Below, piece by piece: positions 34,272-47,281 of a stretch of DNA of 64,000 nt. The notes below the pieces were generated by a model. It worked only from the letters and a program-made list of their open reading frames with translations, searched no databases and was not told the origin of the DNA. Within the stretch, counting starts at the first letter, position 1; every line of letters starts with the position of its first letter. Made by a program: the position numbers and the translations under genes. Origin of the DNA: Typha latifolia (taxonomy: Eukaryota > Streptophyta > Magnoliopsida > Poales > Typhaceae); assembly GCA_019914945.1 (NCBI GenBank), contig CM034102.1:13877501-13941500 (forward strand), read 5' to 3'.

Positions 34272-37200
34272 TCTCTTCCTCTCCCTCTCTCTCTCCCTCT
34301 CTCTCTCTCTAGCTGTTGCTGCTGCAGGTGGCTACAAGCCGAAACTAGCCAAACTAGCTGGTTTCAGCCTGGATCGGGATCGGCAGAAACTGGAAACTAT
34401 GGGCATGAGATCTTGAATTCATGAGTTCTTCTGATAACTAAAATACATAGGAAAAAGGAAAACCAACTTCAGAGCTTGAATATAGTAGTCTCAAAACATT
34501 TTACTTAACAAAAAAAATAAAGATATATCGAGCACCTGCACAATCAAGGTGCCATAGAATTGATAGATTGAACTTCACTTGTTTCTTCTAATGTTGTGAT
34601 GTATAGATTGAAACATGATATTCTTGAGGAATGGGCAATAGTGATTATAAGTATAATATGAAGTCAATTTTGACAAAACAATTAAGAAGGAGATGAATAT
34701 AGAACCTACCATCTAACCATAAAGTATCTAAACGATCATAAATTTCAGTAGTTTACCAATTGCGGGAATCATGAAAGAGTCGACATTATGTTAGACACAA
34801 GTGATGTTATTTAAAATTTCAAATCACCTTCATTTTAAAGTAAAAAAGGATTCTAACCAAATTCAGTTGAGACATTCTCTATCAACTTCCATTATTCCAT
34901 AGTAGTATATTTATTCCCTCTAGTGCCCATAAATATATTTCCATATTACTATATTATCCTCTTCTTCATTCAATTTGCCAGCTTAGGCCTTCTCAAGCTG
35001 ATAGACCCATAAAAATCTAATATTGTTGTTAACACTTAACACTGATGTGCAGTTTGATGGAAGCAATTTTAGCTTTTTTGAATGTTACTTTGTAATCCAT
35101 AATCTAGCGGCATCCATTCAAACATGCATAGCATCAAATTCCAACTTTCAAGTATTAACGCAGAGCAATGACATAAAAGATTTGTAATCTGGATAAAATA
35201 TTGGATCTTAATCAACAATAGTAACCATAATTGCAGTACACCAAGTATGATAAGTCAAGACAGACCAGGAATATAGAGTTAGCATACAGTAAAGATGCTG
35301 AGAAATAAAAGAAAAAACAATGGTGCATCCAGTTCACAATAAAGGTGTTAACTGTGAAAGAAGAGAACTTTTCCAAAAGGATAACTCCATGAAGAGGTTA
35401 CAGATTGCATTTACCTTCTCTGTAAAGTGAAGGAAAGAGTCCATCAGGAGATATGACAACTGGGCCATCAGGGAGCGCTTTGCCATCCTGCAAACCCAAA
35501 TGCAGGGCTAGGAATAAGATAAAATCCCTTAAATATCCAAGGGTTTTTACTTAAAAAAAGTACGTATAGAAGAAGTGGATGCATGGACAGATTAAAATAC
35601 TGGACTGCAGAGATTAGCTGAATTCACCACATATTACCTGTTTAAGATTGAAAAGAAATTGCCTTGTCAGATGAGCCTGGGAAATAGCACGTGCACTGAG
35701 AAATAGCAGTTGATATCCATTTTCCTGTTAAAAGAAATGCAACAATAATCAAAGCTTAAAATCCAAGATATTTGAGCATAATAAAGTGAAGCTCTTTCAA
35801 AAGAGTAATATGATTCCACAAGATCCACTTTATATCATAACCAATTGGAATTATCTTCTAATCCATCCTTAGATCCTTTCAGTTCCATTACAAATAGAAA
35901 TTAAGCAACCAAAGTTTAAGAAAAAAAGATTGACCTTTTGTGGTTATCTCCTCACCTCCTATGCTTTAGAATTGGGGAAAAAGGCATGCAAAAAAGCCAA
36001 GAAGATAACATAATGATGAAAGAATGTAAAGTTTAATGATAAGTACAGTAAAGAAAAACTATTATTCCTCAAATGTATGGGAGAGATTTTGGGAGTCCAT
36101 AAGCTAAGACAGCTATATCTACAGGCCTGTTCATAGTAGCATTTTATACAATCTCACGTGCGCAATCAATGTATTGTAAAGAAAGAATGCCAAGATAAAG
36201 CGGTTATCATGATCAGAAAGCCAACATAAGGATTATTATCATCACAGCCAAAATGTCAAATGCTCATCTCCAGCCTCATCCTTCAAATGATGACTCGTGA
36301 TGGTAGTATAACAAGTCATCCAAAAATTAATCATCTCCATGTTCTCCAAATAGGTTCTCCTGATCTATAGTGATACAGAATTTCCTGTATATTCCATATT
36401 GAAGTGATGAAGTGATTCAATAGACATGCACCATCATCACTTGGGACAAAATTTTGTAAAACACAATGGTGTTAATCTATCTTAAAAGTTGGCCAGTTAA
36501 GAAGGTGCACTGATGAAAATTCTAGTATAGGGGTGTTGTGGAAAAATAAAACAGATAGGAAAAAAGTCTTACAGGGGAGGCAGAAGATTTTTTGACAAAC
36601 CTGGAAAACCCACTATGTTTGCAGGTTCAAAGGTTGATTTGAGTGGTGAGGTATAGATGGAGAAAAGGCAAAGCCATTTCATGGAGATCAGAAGCAATGA
36701 GACTAAAAACTTTATAAAATCAATTGAGAGAAGGACTAATTTGATGGCTTTTCTCAGAAAATGTATTGTGCATCTATTAAAGGTAATTTTTCAAACTTGT
36801 GATTCATTTGAACTTGTGAAATAAAAATTCCCATCCTGGTATTTATACGTTCAAGGGGTTTACATTTCTCCATCTAAGTTCATTGGTTCTTTGATTATTT
36901 CTATGGGCTTTTGTGTTAATATGCATGGATTCATTACATATATCATTGACCAGATAGGGAACTTTCTTTTCTAGCATAATTTCAAAGAGCCCTAGCACCT
37001 CATCATTCTGCACAGAACAGTGAAGTAGTATCTTTGTACTGAGCCATGATCATCGAGTACGACATACAATAAGTCCTTGGTTACTGCTTACTCGAAAAGT
37101 TTCTTAGTAATATGATCATGAGATATGATGTCCTTGGGATAGTTCTCCGGTAATATGGATATTATATATTTATATGTCATACAATGTGTAGTTCAGTTGG

Positions 37201-38438
37201 GAATTTTAAGAATTTAGGATAGTCATCCGGAAAAGTCTAGCTGACATTTGCCGGCAGCAAGAAGTATGTACCCATTCAGTGTTCATAGTACGGAGGCCAA
37301 ATACAGTACCCAGCCATCTGAACCAGGGCACCTCAAATTCAGTTGGGAAAGCAAGGATTTCCCAAATAATTTTGGGCATATCTATCCATACATGGAGCCA
37401 GAAAAAGAATCTAGCAAAATTAACACTGATAATTGAAGTAAGCTTTAAGATAGAAACACACATTTCCAATTTCAAATATTTTTAACATGAGAATGGTTAT
37501 AGATAGCATTTTTCATACATGATGTTCTAAGATCATGTCCTTGGATAGAGAGAGTGGAGAGTACAGCTAACATTGAATGGTCAACAAAGCCAGAAGTCCA
37601 CAGCTAGTAAAGATGAAATTCATCCTAACTCCTAATCTTGTGTGACAATATGAAAAGCAAATGTATATAGACAGAAAAGTTAAATGTTAAGTTGCAACTT
37701 CGACAAGTCTGAGAATATGTGCCGAACCTTGATTGCGGAAAATAAATGTGTAACACCTGTCTGAGACCAATCTACACCAACCAGCGGCATGAACTGGCCA
37801 AGAACATCTGACCTGTCGATTGGATATTGTAGAAAATAAAATCAGAAATGCAGATGATACCGATCCTCCAAGAATACAAAAAAGGAAGCAAACAGAGAAT
37901 AGAACTATGCACACAAGCAAAGAAACAGCAAAGATTAGTATGCAGTTTAAAATTTACACAAAGCTTCAAAATATATCAAATAGGGTTGTAGGGATGAAAC
38001 CAGATAAGTCACACAAAGACTAATATTGAGGACACAGATAAGGAAGAGAAGGGTCATATATCAACAAATAGGGTGGTGCAGAACGATGGCAATGATACAA
38101 TATTTTCGCCTCCAATATAATATGGTGTCTGACTTGCCTATCTTTTCACGGAAGGTAACCAGTCTTTTGCCAGTTCGTGCATACCAGGAAGCAATTTGGA
38201 AAGATGAACCTATCAAGGTATACAATTTCTCCCACAAAATACAAAAAAATAATACTGCCCAGATGCACAAGAAACATTACTTAAATATCCCTTTCTTCTC
38301 AGGATCACTCATATGCCACATGATTATATATATATATACAGTTTGGCTTGGTCCCTAAAAAGATAGAATGTTAGGAGTCCTGGTTGGTTGTGGCCATCCC
38401 ATTCTCCACTTTCAGGGAGATTTCGGTTTCAGTCTTCC

Positions 38439-38485
<47 letters not shown>

Positions 38486-41400
38486 TCAATTAAATTCAGA
38501 AAAAAGAATAAACTATAAAAGTAGAAAAAATTTAGAAAACAAATTAAATTAGGGAAACCTAAACTACCCCCTCTATCATAATGGAACATCACAAAGAACT
38601 AGATCAGGATGGATCATTGGTGGTTGCTGCTGCTGGCAATGGAGGAGGCAGTTAATAAACAGAGGTAGGCTAGGAGGAAGATTGAAGGAGAAGGCAGCAA
38701 AAAGATATTACAAGAAGAAAATAAAATTATGCACATCTTGGTGATGAAATTTGTTTCACACTCACTCTCGCTATTTCCCTCACAAAGACTAGTGGAGGCA
38801 TGTAAATAGGGCCATTCTGTGTATCTCAATAGATGAGTAAGAGAGAGAGAGAGAGAGAGATTTTAGAACTTTAGATAGCAATACTAATTTTTTGGGCAGT
38901 TTAAAATGACTGAAACCGGCTTAAACAAAATTTCGAATCAGTCAAAAACTCCAAGACAGCCCCATGGCACACTGAAACCTATGGATTTATTAGCATCAAG
39001 GTCAGTTGCACTCCTGTCCTGGCTGACACAGATCTATTTCTGCTAAAAATATATTTTTCTGTACGGAGAGAAAATAGAAGCGAAAGAGCTAATGGGAATA
39101 TCGAAAGTTCACATTTTTTTAGACAACTATGCTGACTATTCTTACATCTTTTTTTTTTTGCCCTCGCGGGGATACCTGCACGGGAGAGGATACCTAAAAT
39201 CTGTTTGGATTCTAATAAAGAAAGATGATTATTGGCATCAGTTTCTTGTGAAACTCAGAACCATGATAAAAATGGAATGTAGTAGCTGCTGTCTGAGACA
39301 AAACTGGCCTAATTAAATTAGTCGACCTGCTAGTATCATATAACATTGGAGTTCAGAACTTACTTGGTGATTGTTCCATCCACATCTGAAATGACAATGC
39401 GTGTATTCCATTTCCATAGATATATCCTGGCATCCACCTGTTGAAATATAACCAAATAAATATGAGGAACTACATGAGAAACCTGAAGAGTGACATCAGA
39501 GAGGAATCTGACGGAAATAACAACCTTCTGCTGCCCAAGCACTGGAGTCGAGAAACTAAAGGTTACCACATTTGGGCCCTCTTTGAGATTCAGGGAACCA
39601 AGCTCCTCAGATGATGGAGTTAGTGAAGGCACCTTCCTTTTCATATTCTTGGCTTTGTGTACGTCATTTTCTCCCATTAAGTGCCCCACACTCTCGATAG
39701 TAGAACCTACATTCTCATCGGCACCTTCGCGAGATGTGTGAACAGTACTTATGGGCCTTGATCTTTTGAAACCAAATGGCCAAATCCTCTGGCTCCAGCT
39801 TCCTCCAGATACCTCAATGGTCCTTGAATCATTTGTCTTGAGATTCTCTTCAAGTTGATCCACAGCAATCATACCTTGAGGTTCGAATATCTGTTCCTGA
39901 CCAAAAGAAACCATGCCCAAGACAACAGTTGCAGCTGCATCCCATGGAAAATAACGACCAGAAATTCTGATAATTAATTTATCATTTTTCACAAGTGATG
40001 GACCCAAGGCCCGAAACTTCTCCAAGTTCACCTTTTCAGAATCAAATGCTTTACGAGCAGCATCCTCTCCCATTCCTTCAAACAACAAGTGCTTGCAGAG
40101 GGATAACTCTGCACAAAGTAGATCATAATAGAGAGCCTGAGATATTTGTAAATTCAAGCAGATGCGCCAATCCAACATTATGTCAGCCCTTTCTAGTTGA
40201 CCAAGAAAAATAATCTGAAAAAAAATCAGCTACAACACAATTTGGTTTGCAATAAGTAGGCAGAAATTTATGTGAGCAATTCCAGAAAATTAAACGAAAG
40301 AATTAGATAACTTCATAAAAAGTCTTCTTACAGTAGGGCTAAGAATTAGAAGGCAAAGTACTCACCAACCACAGGGTTGATAAAATTTACGTTCTGGTCG
40401 CCCTCATGTTCAGCGTCAGGAACTGTTCCAGCAAGCTCAGGTGCAAGCCGACCTTCTTCCACATTTTGAGCATCTGCCCCCAACTTTGAAGAGCCAAAAG
40501 TTACTTTCTTGACTGCTTTCAGATGATAGTTTTGATGTTTTGAATTTAACGAGCAACTTAGAGGGTGAAGATGATTGGATCTTTCAAGATCATGTATATC
40601 AGAACGGATATTGGGTAAAGATCTTGCTGCCAGTTTACTTTCTTCGGATGATATCCCAGCTCCAGGAATACTTATTGGAATAGAGTGAGGCCTCAACAAA
40701 TCAGAATAACCTTCAGAAGGTTTGTCATGCTTTAGGCCATCTGCTTCATACTCTGCTAAATCATCTTCTCCACTTAGCAATTGATAATCTCCAGTTCCTG
40801 TTGCTGCATCATTGCCTACTAACTCTTGGACAGCTTCTTTAGTATCAGAACTTTCACTATCGCAGAATGGAAATTGAATGTCCTCTAAGATCTCAGATAA
40901 AGACACAGTAGGTTCTGCAAATTCTGTAGACCTAGGGGTGGCACAAAATTCGGGAGCGTAGTTATCTCTACTTATAAAGCACGATTTGTTTGCATCAACT
41001 TCCCCCCTGATATTTTGTACTTCTTGATTGTTTGAATTGCAGGAATCAGGAAAGGTCAACATGATTCTTGGATCTACTTCATCAGTATTACTAGTAGGCT
41101 GGAGCAATCTGGGTTCTGTGGCATCTCTTTCTTCAATTTGAATTTGAGTAGCAGAAATATTAATATCTTTACTGCACGTCCATTTTTCCTGATCCAGGTT
41201 TCCTGATAACTTTTCAGAAAATCTAACTCCGGCTTTAGAAAACAACAAGTCTTCACTTATTGGAGAATGAAACCCCTTCAGAACTAGTTCAGAAGATGCA
41301 TCATGTGTAGATTCGGCACTAGAACCTTCTGCAATAGTGTCCAGAGAAGCCCCTTTGCTTGGATACTTATCCTGAGAGTTTTGTGAATGAGAATTCTCAA

Positions 41401-42880
41401 TTGTTGCTATATCTAAATTTTGATCATGGCAGTCAGTTGGGTTTTCTTCCCCTCCACAAGCATCTGGTTGCAGGTCTGGCCTTACATCAGAAATCAATCC
41501 ATTTGTCTCAACCAGAACTTCAGAAGAGCTTTTAAGATGTAGACCATCATCCAATGACAAATCCAGAGTCCCATGGCCCTTGTCAGTAAAAACATTAAAC
41601 GTAACAGTTGGGCTCCCTACAGATCCACAGTAGCTGACAGAAGTAATTCCCTCTGGAAATTCATACTTGGAAACACTAACAGATGAATCCTCAAACCTTT
41701 CACCAAATATTGTACCATAAGTACATGAAGCTAAACGGGGAGAACGGAGTTCAATTCCATCTGAGTCTAGCATAACTAATTTATTTGTCATCTCACTTGT
41801 ACTATCTGCGTCACCAGTCTCATAAGTGTAAATCTCTACAACTTCCTCATGGGATGTGATCCCTTCAAAATGGTTTTCACCTTCCATATCTTCCTTATGA
41901 GGAACAATACAAGAACTATAGTCTGCACTCAATTCTTGACTTTGAATATCAACAATTGGAATCTTAAAGGTAGAATTTGATGCAACCTGATCAGAAGTTG
42001 AAAGAGTTCTATCAATCAAGTCACTGGTCTCAGATGCATGAATCTCTATCACCTCCTCCTCGACTCTTATACATGGAGAATCACTACCTGTCTTCTCCTC
42101 CAAATTACTACTTCGAATAAAGCTACTCTCAGAAATATCGATGTCCTCAGCACAAGAATTGGTCGCTTCATCAAGGTTAAAGCTGTCCTGTACTTGAGAA
42201 CTTTGTTCTTTGTCAACATCAGAAACATGTATGTCATATTTTTCAGATGGTCTTCCCATAGAATTATCTACCCTGCGGTCACCTGTTGAGAGATTTGTGG
42301 ACCACTTCACATCCAAGAGGTTCGCTGCAATCTCTGCACGTTCCAAAGAAGTTATTCTCTCCGCATTGCCACCCTTATCATTCCCTTTTGACGACCTCCT
42401 ACCAAACATAAGCCCAAAGATCTTAGACCTCCTTGATGTCGTCCTTGCAAGTATCTTCGCATTCCCCATGTCCATCTGTGCAATTGGTTCAATCTGGCCA
42501 TCGAAATCACAAGTCTGAATCTTGCTCAATCGGCCATTCTGCATTTTTTCCTCCCCCTCGTCGCTGGATGACACTGGAGACACAACAAACTCTCCTTCTT
42601 CACCGTCAGCGTCAATGAGAAAGAAGGCTTCCCCTTTATGATCCAAGTACATGTGAAATCCAGCTTCCACTCCATTGACAGATATAGTAACTATCTTCTC
42701 CTTCGTCTTGAGAACCCCTTGGAATTTACCAAATTGGACGTACCACGGCGAGCTCTTGAAGGTGCCATCCTGCTGCTGGACTACAATAATGTCGACGGCT
42801 CCTCCAAACGGGTGGAATGGGCCAGAGACGGTGTAAACCCCGCGAGTGATGTAACTGCCCAGCTTCCCCACTGCATACAT
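31628..42880 (-). CDS. PAH: Lipin-type phosphatidate phosphatase (phosphatidic acid phosphohydrolase)
   Basis: A Mg-dependent phosphatidate phosphatase converting phosphatidate to diacylglycerol at the ER, limiting phospholipid synthesis. Ten coding exons on the minus strand: 40366-42880, 39525-40192, 39364-39437, 37728-37812, 35638-35724, 35415-35487, 33661-33704, 32084-32212, 31878-31976 and 31628-31684; 3,831 nt, 1,276 residues, longer than Arabidopsis PAH1/PAH2. The N-LIP domain opens with [21 protein letters not shown] long Ser/Glu/Asp-rich disordered region fills the rest of the 2.5-kb first exon. The C-LIP HAD phosphatase domain has the catalytic DVDGT motif at about 1079-1083, then [40 protein letters not shown] and [14 protein letters not shown]. 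All junctions are GT-AG and in phase. The intron 1 acceptor before AAAGGGCTGAC was chosen because other AGs give stops. Introns 6 and 7 carry hAT-like insertions. Confidence 0.94.
32386..32824. mobile_element. hAT-like non-autonomous element in PAH intron 7
   Basis: Terminal sequences are inverted and related: TAAGGGTGTTAAAAATAAAC at the left, and TATGGGGTGTAAATAAGCC reading in from the right. The inside is rich in GAGCTC/GGCTCGA motifs like the element at 24642-25326, so both belong to one family. Flanking candidates for the target duplication (GATGAAAG left, ATGAAAAG right) match only imperfectly. It holds a (TA)n patch near 32526-32552 and no ORF. Confidence 0.65.
32844..32897 (-). other. 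Candidate 54-nt alternative or cryptic exon in PAH intron 7
   Basis: Read on the minus strand, an acceptor (TTTTTACCTCTAAAG) at 32898 and a donor (CAG|GTATCT) after 32844 bound exactly 18 in-frame codons, [18 protein letters not shown], with no stop. Inclusion would keep the PAH frame between ...ISCLE and VIRELFPP.... Known PAH proteins join these directly, so the default model leaves it out. Confidence 0.35.
33796..34409. mobile_element. hAT-like insertion in PAH intron 6 with 8-bp target-site duplication
   Basis: A 598-bp segment (33804-34401) is flanked by GGCATGAG at 33796-33803 and again at 34402-34409. Ends are inverted and related: CAAGGTTCCAAAAATC at the left, and CCATAGTTTCCAGTTT reading in from the right. 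Just inside are CGGGATCGGG repeats in opposite orientation. The middle is a CT-rich microsatellite (about 34080-34310). No ORF is present. It appears to have inserted at the junction of the exon 7 duplication. Confidence 0.7.
34080..34312. repeat. CT-rich low-complexity tract
   Basis: Repeated runs of CT dinucleotides and T-runs inside the hAT-like insertion. Confidence 0.85.
38390..38990. mobile_element. Possible foldback element in PAH intron 3
   Basis: CGGTTTCAGTC at about 38424 and its reverse complement GACTGAAACCG at about 38909 face each other around a (TA)n run (about 38443-38482) and a (GA)n run (about 38836-38862). Outer boundaries and a target duplication were not found, so this is a weak call. 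Confidence 0.35.
38443..38482. repeat. (TA)n microsatellite
   Basis: About twenty TA units inside PAH intron 3. Confidence 0.9.
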
Positions 42881-45800
42881 CTTCCCAAGATCTCAACTTG
42901 GCAATATCCCAAATCATCAAACATCAAAAAGATTCAATCTTCACCACGATCCAATCCGGAATCCAAATAAACCGACATTAGAACTTTGAGAAACTTCTAA
43001 ACTTCGCCTCGTTCAAGCAATTTGTCAAACACCAATCGCAAAACCTGCGAAATCTCCCAAGACTCTCGGAATTAAAGAAGAAAAGGGAAAAGAAAAGCAG
43101 ACAGCCCACAACCACAATCACGATCGCACTGGATTCTCGCAGAATTAAAAAATGCAATCTTTACGGTTACCAAGATCGAAGAAGGAAGAGTCTTTAATCG
43201 ACAAAAACCAACTAAAGAAGGGAAATCGTAAAAGAGATCTCTTACAACGAAGTCTATAACGAGAGAAGATTTAGGGGACTACGGAAGAGGCACAAGGGAG
43301 CGGAATAGAAGTATATTCGATTTAAATATTCGGGAATAAGGTGGGATTATTCTGGGCATCTATATATCGGTTGCAATTCCCACCACGGCACAGTGGAAAA
43401 CAGCGAATTTACTTCTCCCGAAATAAAAATAAAAAATAAAAAATCTCTCCCTCTCTCTCTTTGGGACTACTTAAAAAAATCTTAGATCTCATTATTATTA
43501 ATAATAAGATTGAGCTCTTCAAACTTAAGACATTTATTTACATACTAAAACTAATATATATATATATGTATAAGTTTATTTTTATAATTTTAAAAATTCA
43601 AAAAAAAAAAATTTACGAATGTTCTATCTTTGTGAGAACCGATAATTTGTTAGCAGATGAATTGAATGAGGAGGCAACTATTATTTTTATTTTTTTAAAA
43701 ATAAATGGGACCAATATTATTGGATAATAAGACTCACAAACTGACACATATAAGTCTGATTAAATGAATTGAATTTAGTTTGGTATTAGTCCTCTATCTT
43801 ATTAGATCAATTGGATAATAATATGCGATCAATAGTTTTAGTTTAAAACAATTTAAGTTCTGTTACAGCTTAACTCAGCTACTACTTGAAAACGATCATT
43901 TTTATTTTTTATATTTTAATTTCTTTTTTTAGGTTTAAGATATTTTGATACGCCTAAAAATTATATTGTGATTTAAATAGATAAAAAATTTATATTTTAA
44001 ATTAGATCTTGTAGTATTCAAACTAGGACATCTGTTTCGATACATATCAATTCATTGATTATTCTAAAAATTTAAATTAAAATTGTAATTCTTATCGAAT
44101 GGAAATCAAAATTGTGAATAATAAAGAGTATATATAAAGGATAGATTAATATCAAGCCCTGGTATAAGTTAATCATGAGCTAGATTGAACAATTTTTAGC
44201 CCAAACTTAATTATTTATTAGCATCCTAGGGGTAAGAGGAGGCTTATGTACACCATACGGTGAGAAGAAAAGGGTTGGGACAGTTGGTAGTTGCACCAGG
44301 GAACAGAATCAATTAATACCGTTAGGTAGTAACTTTGAACGACTCGCTAGATTTTCCTAACAGCCTTCTTTCTTTATTTATATAGTTTGGAATGGTAGTT
44401 AGGGATACAAAAACAATGCAATAGATATTAAAAAGGGATATAATTAAAGAAGCTTATTCCGAGTTTGCTTCAATCGAGGTGATGGATATTGTGTGCAAGA
44501 AAAGTTCTCTCGTTTATAATTCAGAAACAACGCAAAAACTTCAAATTTGAATGCGAAATAAAAGAAAGAGACAATAATAATAATTGCAATAAACTAAGTA
44601 CTTCAAACATAACAAACAATAAAACAACTACTTTGACGAAGTAGGAGAGAGGGAAGAGTTAAACGTGAAGCACGTATTTGAAATTTGAAATTAAACAGTG
44701 ATCATAATTCAAATCCTCCTTGAGGCCAAGTCTTAGTTGATTTAATTCAAACGAATATAAACAATCTCCAGCTGGCTGTCTTAATTTACAAATCTCATAT
44801 GACTTAAATGTAGAAGGATGTTGATTAAGACTTTGGGAATTTCCATCAGCAAAGGTAACAACAGTATTTGACTTAGATCCCCTTGTCTATGTTGAGTTTT
44901 AATAGGAATTAAAAAAAATATATATATATATAAATTTTTATGGTGTTATTTTAAAATGAATAAATAAATTTGTGAATGAATGTTTAAATAAAACATATTT
45001 TCATGATAATAACTACTCTAGCTAACTATTAGTAAGTTATCTAGTATCCCAATTATATTATAGTTATCTAACTATCTAGCAACTCTTACTTAGTATACTT
45101 TTGTTTTCTATAATCGAAGATGATGTTATTAGATATACTAAATACTATAATGCTTACTATCTTATTTATCTTATCATGCATTGCAAATGACAAGAGTACA
45201 GCAATTTTGATATTATATATATATATATATATATATATAATGTTTTCTGACACATTGTTTTGCTGAAAGAATGTTATCTTAGGATCAATCCAACAAAGAG
45301 CTTGCACACTTCTCCATAAGCCATCATTGGACTTGGGGTATAGATATGTCCACAGTTCAAGAAAATTCAAATGCAAATTTTGCATTCTGATAATTTTAAT
45401 TAATCAAACTATTTGTGAAGATTTCTTTTAGTACAGACTATAATAACAAATTCCAATAGAGAAAAAAACAAAGCCTGGTGCACACATTTTGATCTTGTAG
45501 CAAAGAATTTCTTAACCCTTCTTCTGAACGCTTATGCTGTTATGCATCTGCTATTTGTCACGCACCGGATCCAAAGCAAACCACGTTAGCCAGGCTTCGG
45601 ATTTCGAAATGAATGGAAAATGCTCGGCACGACACCTTCCTATAACTAATCTGAAACCTCATTGACTACCACACAGCTAGAGTTAAAGACAATCAAATTA
45701 TATATATATATTCAAGTTAGTAATACTAAAATATTATTAATATGTAGAGAAAGTTATCAAAAATATTTTTTATTTTATTATCATTTATATTGTACCATAT

Positions 45801-46389
45801 GGATGACTCGTGTATTTTATTTAAAATGACTCAAAAATATCTTACTAGTTTTGCTAACCGTCGGTTATTACCGTGTAGATAAGTTAAAATAATTATAAGT
45901 ACAAAATGATTATAATGAATAACTTTTTAATGTTAATGTAAAACTAGATGAAGAATTAGATTTTAAATATCTTTTTTTTCCTTCTCAAAAGTAATAGGAA
46001 TATGAACTGTTGTTAGAATAAATTAAAAGCAACATACATGCATAATAATAAATAGTTATATGGTAGGATGTAAATTATAAGAAAATTTTAAAATAAAATT
46101 CCCTTGCAACTATATCAAATCCCAAGAATGATTAGCAAAAGAAATTAGAAAGGAAAAAAAGAAGAAGACAATAATAAATTTAAAGGAACGGGAGGAAACG
46201 GACGAAATATATATAGGACGGAGGACTTCAAGAGTTGGGAAAGAAGAAGCTTCTCTGGATAACATCGTACAGACTACAAAAGAAGAAGGAATGGGGGATA
46301 AAAGACAAGAAGAAGAAGAGGGTTACGACCTGTACAATAACTTCCCCAAAATAAAAATGAAAAGATTTTTATTTTATTTTTCTCCGCCG
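42881..46389. other. Spacer upstream of PAH and downstream of KRP
   Basis: Both flanking genes are on the minus strand. The part 42881-43330 is probably PAH 5' UTR and promoter; a TATATAG string read on the minus strand lies near 43362-43371. The part 43330-46200 is AT-rich, with (AT)n runs near 43553-43568 and 45214-45240, and no gene that I can support. The KRP 3' UTR lies just below 46390, with AATAAA-type signals on the minus strand near 46362-46378. Confidence 0.5.
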
Positions 46390-47231
46390 TCATGGGTTTA
46401 ATCGAACCCACTCGTACCGGCCCTCCAGTGGGGCGTCGCCGACGACGTCGTAGTTGTACCTACGGGAGGAGGAGAGGCTCACGTTAGAAACCTACCGGGA
46501 CTTGAGCTAGCGTGCGCTGGGAGGCGCACGTAGAGTAGAGAGGATGGACGAGGCGCTTACTTGTCAGCGAACCGCCGCCGCTCCGCGCGCTCAGCCGCAG
46601 CGAAGAACTCTTCGATCTCGGCCTCAGGCGGCGCCATCCCGGCGGTCGATTCCAGATCGGCCCGTTTGTCCCTTAGAGCACTCGTCGGCGTCGTCTCTCT
46701 ACTGAAAAGATCGAAATCAGAGTGGAAGATTTTCGAGGGTAAGCGCGAAAATTAAAGCACGGAGCAAGGATGCGAACCTTCCTATGCTGCAGTCCTCGCC
46801 GTCGTCCTGAAAGAAGAACAGAGGAGAGCGTTAAAATTCGAGTAAGGAAGAGGGAAGAACTCTATTCGAATTCGGTGTTCCGCTTACCTCCCGGTCGATA
46901 TACCGCAATGGCGGCTCTTCCGGCGGCACCTCGCAGGAGGCATTGCTCGAGCAGCGCGAGATCCGGCCGAGATCTACGGCGGAGCGTCGCCGACCGCCGG
47001 AATTCTGCTCCGTTCTCGTCGTCCGCGGCTTCATCAGGACATTACGGCTCCGGAGTTGGAGGTAGGAGATCTGGAGCTCTGCCGCTGCCCCCGCCTTTCG
47101 GCCGCGAGATCTCGCCCCCTCCGCCGCCGCCAAAGCCAGCGTCCTGGCTCTTGTCCGCACGCCGACTACTTGTGTCACTTCCATTACCGCGAGTTCCCCG
47201 ATCTCTTTGCATTTCCTCAGGTACTTCCCCA

Positions 47232-47232
<1 letters not shown>
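46390..47232 (-). CDS. KRP: Kip-related CDK inhibitor (KRP/ICK family)
   Basis: A nuclear inhibitor of cyclin-dependent kinases that restrains the plant cell cycle and promotes endoreduplication. Four exons on the minus strand: 46888-47232, 46778-46806, 46561-46701 and 46390-46459; 585 nt, 194 residues. The N-terminus MGKYLRKCKEIGELAVMEV followed by GVRTRARTLAL matches the KRP3/4/5 type. The family hallmark SRETTP lies at about 125-130. The C-terminal CDK- and cyclin-binding domain (about 145-190) has EIEEFFAAAERAERRRFADKYN and ends GDAPLEGRYEWVRLNP; the last four residues extend beyond the usual WV end. Exon 2 is only 29 nt. Exon 1 is GC-rich. The start codon directly abuts a (TG)12(AG)12 microsatellite. 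Confidence 0.94.

Positions 47233-47280
<48 letters not shown>
47233..47280. repeat. Compound (TG)12(AG)12 microsatellite in the KRP 5' leader
   Basis: On the plus strand this is (CT)12 at 47233-47256 followed by (CA)12 at 47257-47280. On the sense strand of KRP it reads (TG)n then (AG)n, ending immediately before the ATG. Confidence 0.95.

Positions 47281-47281
<1 letters not shown>

Larger units (their letters stand above)
33661..34527. repeat. Direct duplication of PAH exon 7 and flank, split by a hAT-like insertion
   Basis: The segment 33666-33795 and the segment 34402-34527 are near-identical direct repeats by eye. The first contains the functional exon 7 (33661-33704, encoding [15 protein letters not shown] on the minus strand). 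The second contains a copy of it (34402-34437) with the acceptor kept, a 3-nt in-frame deletion, and the donor and last codons missing. The two copies are separated by a 598-bp insertion. Confidence 0.85.
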
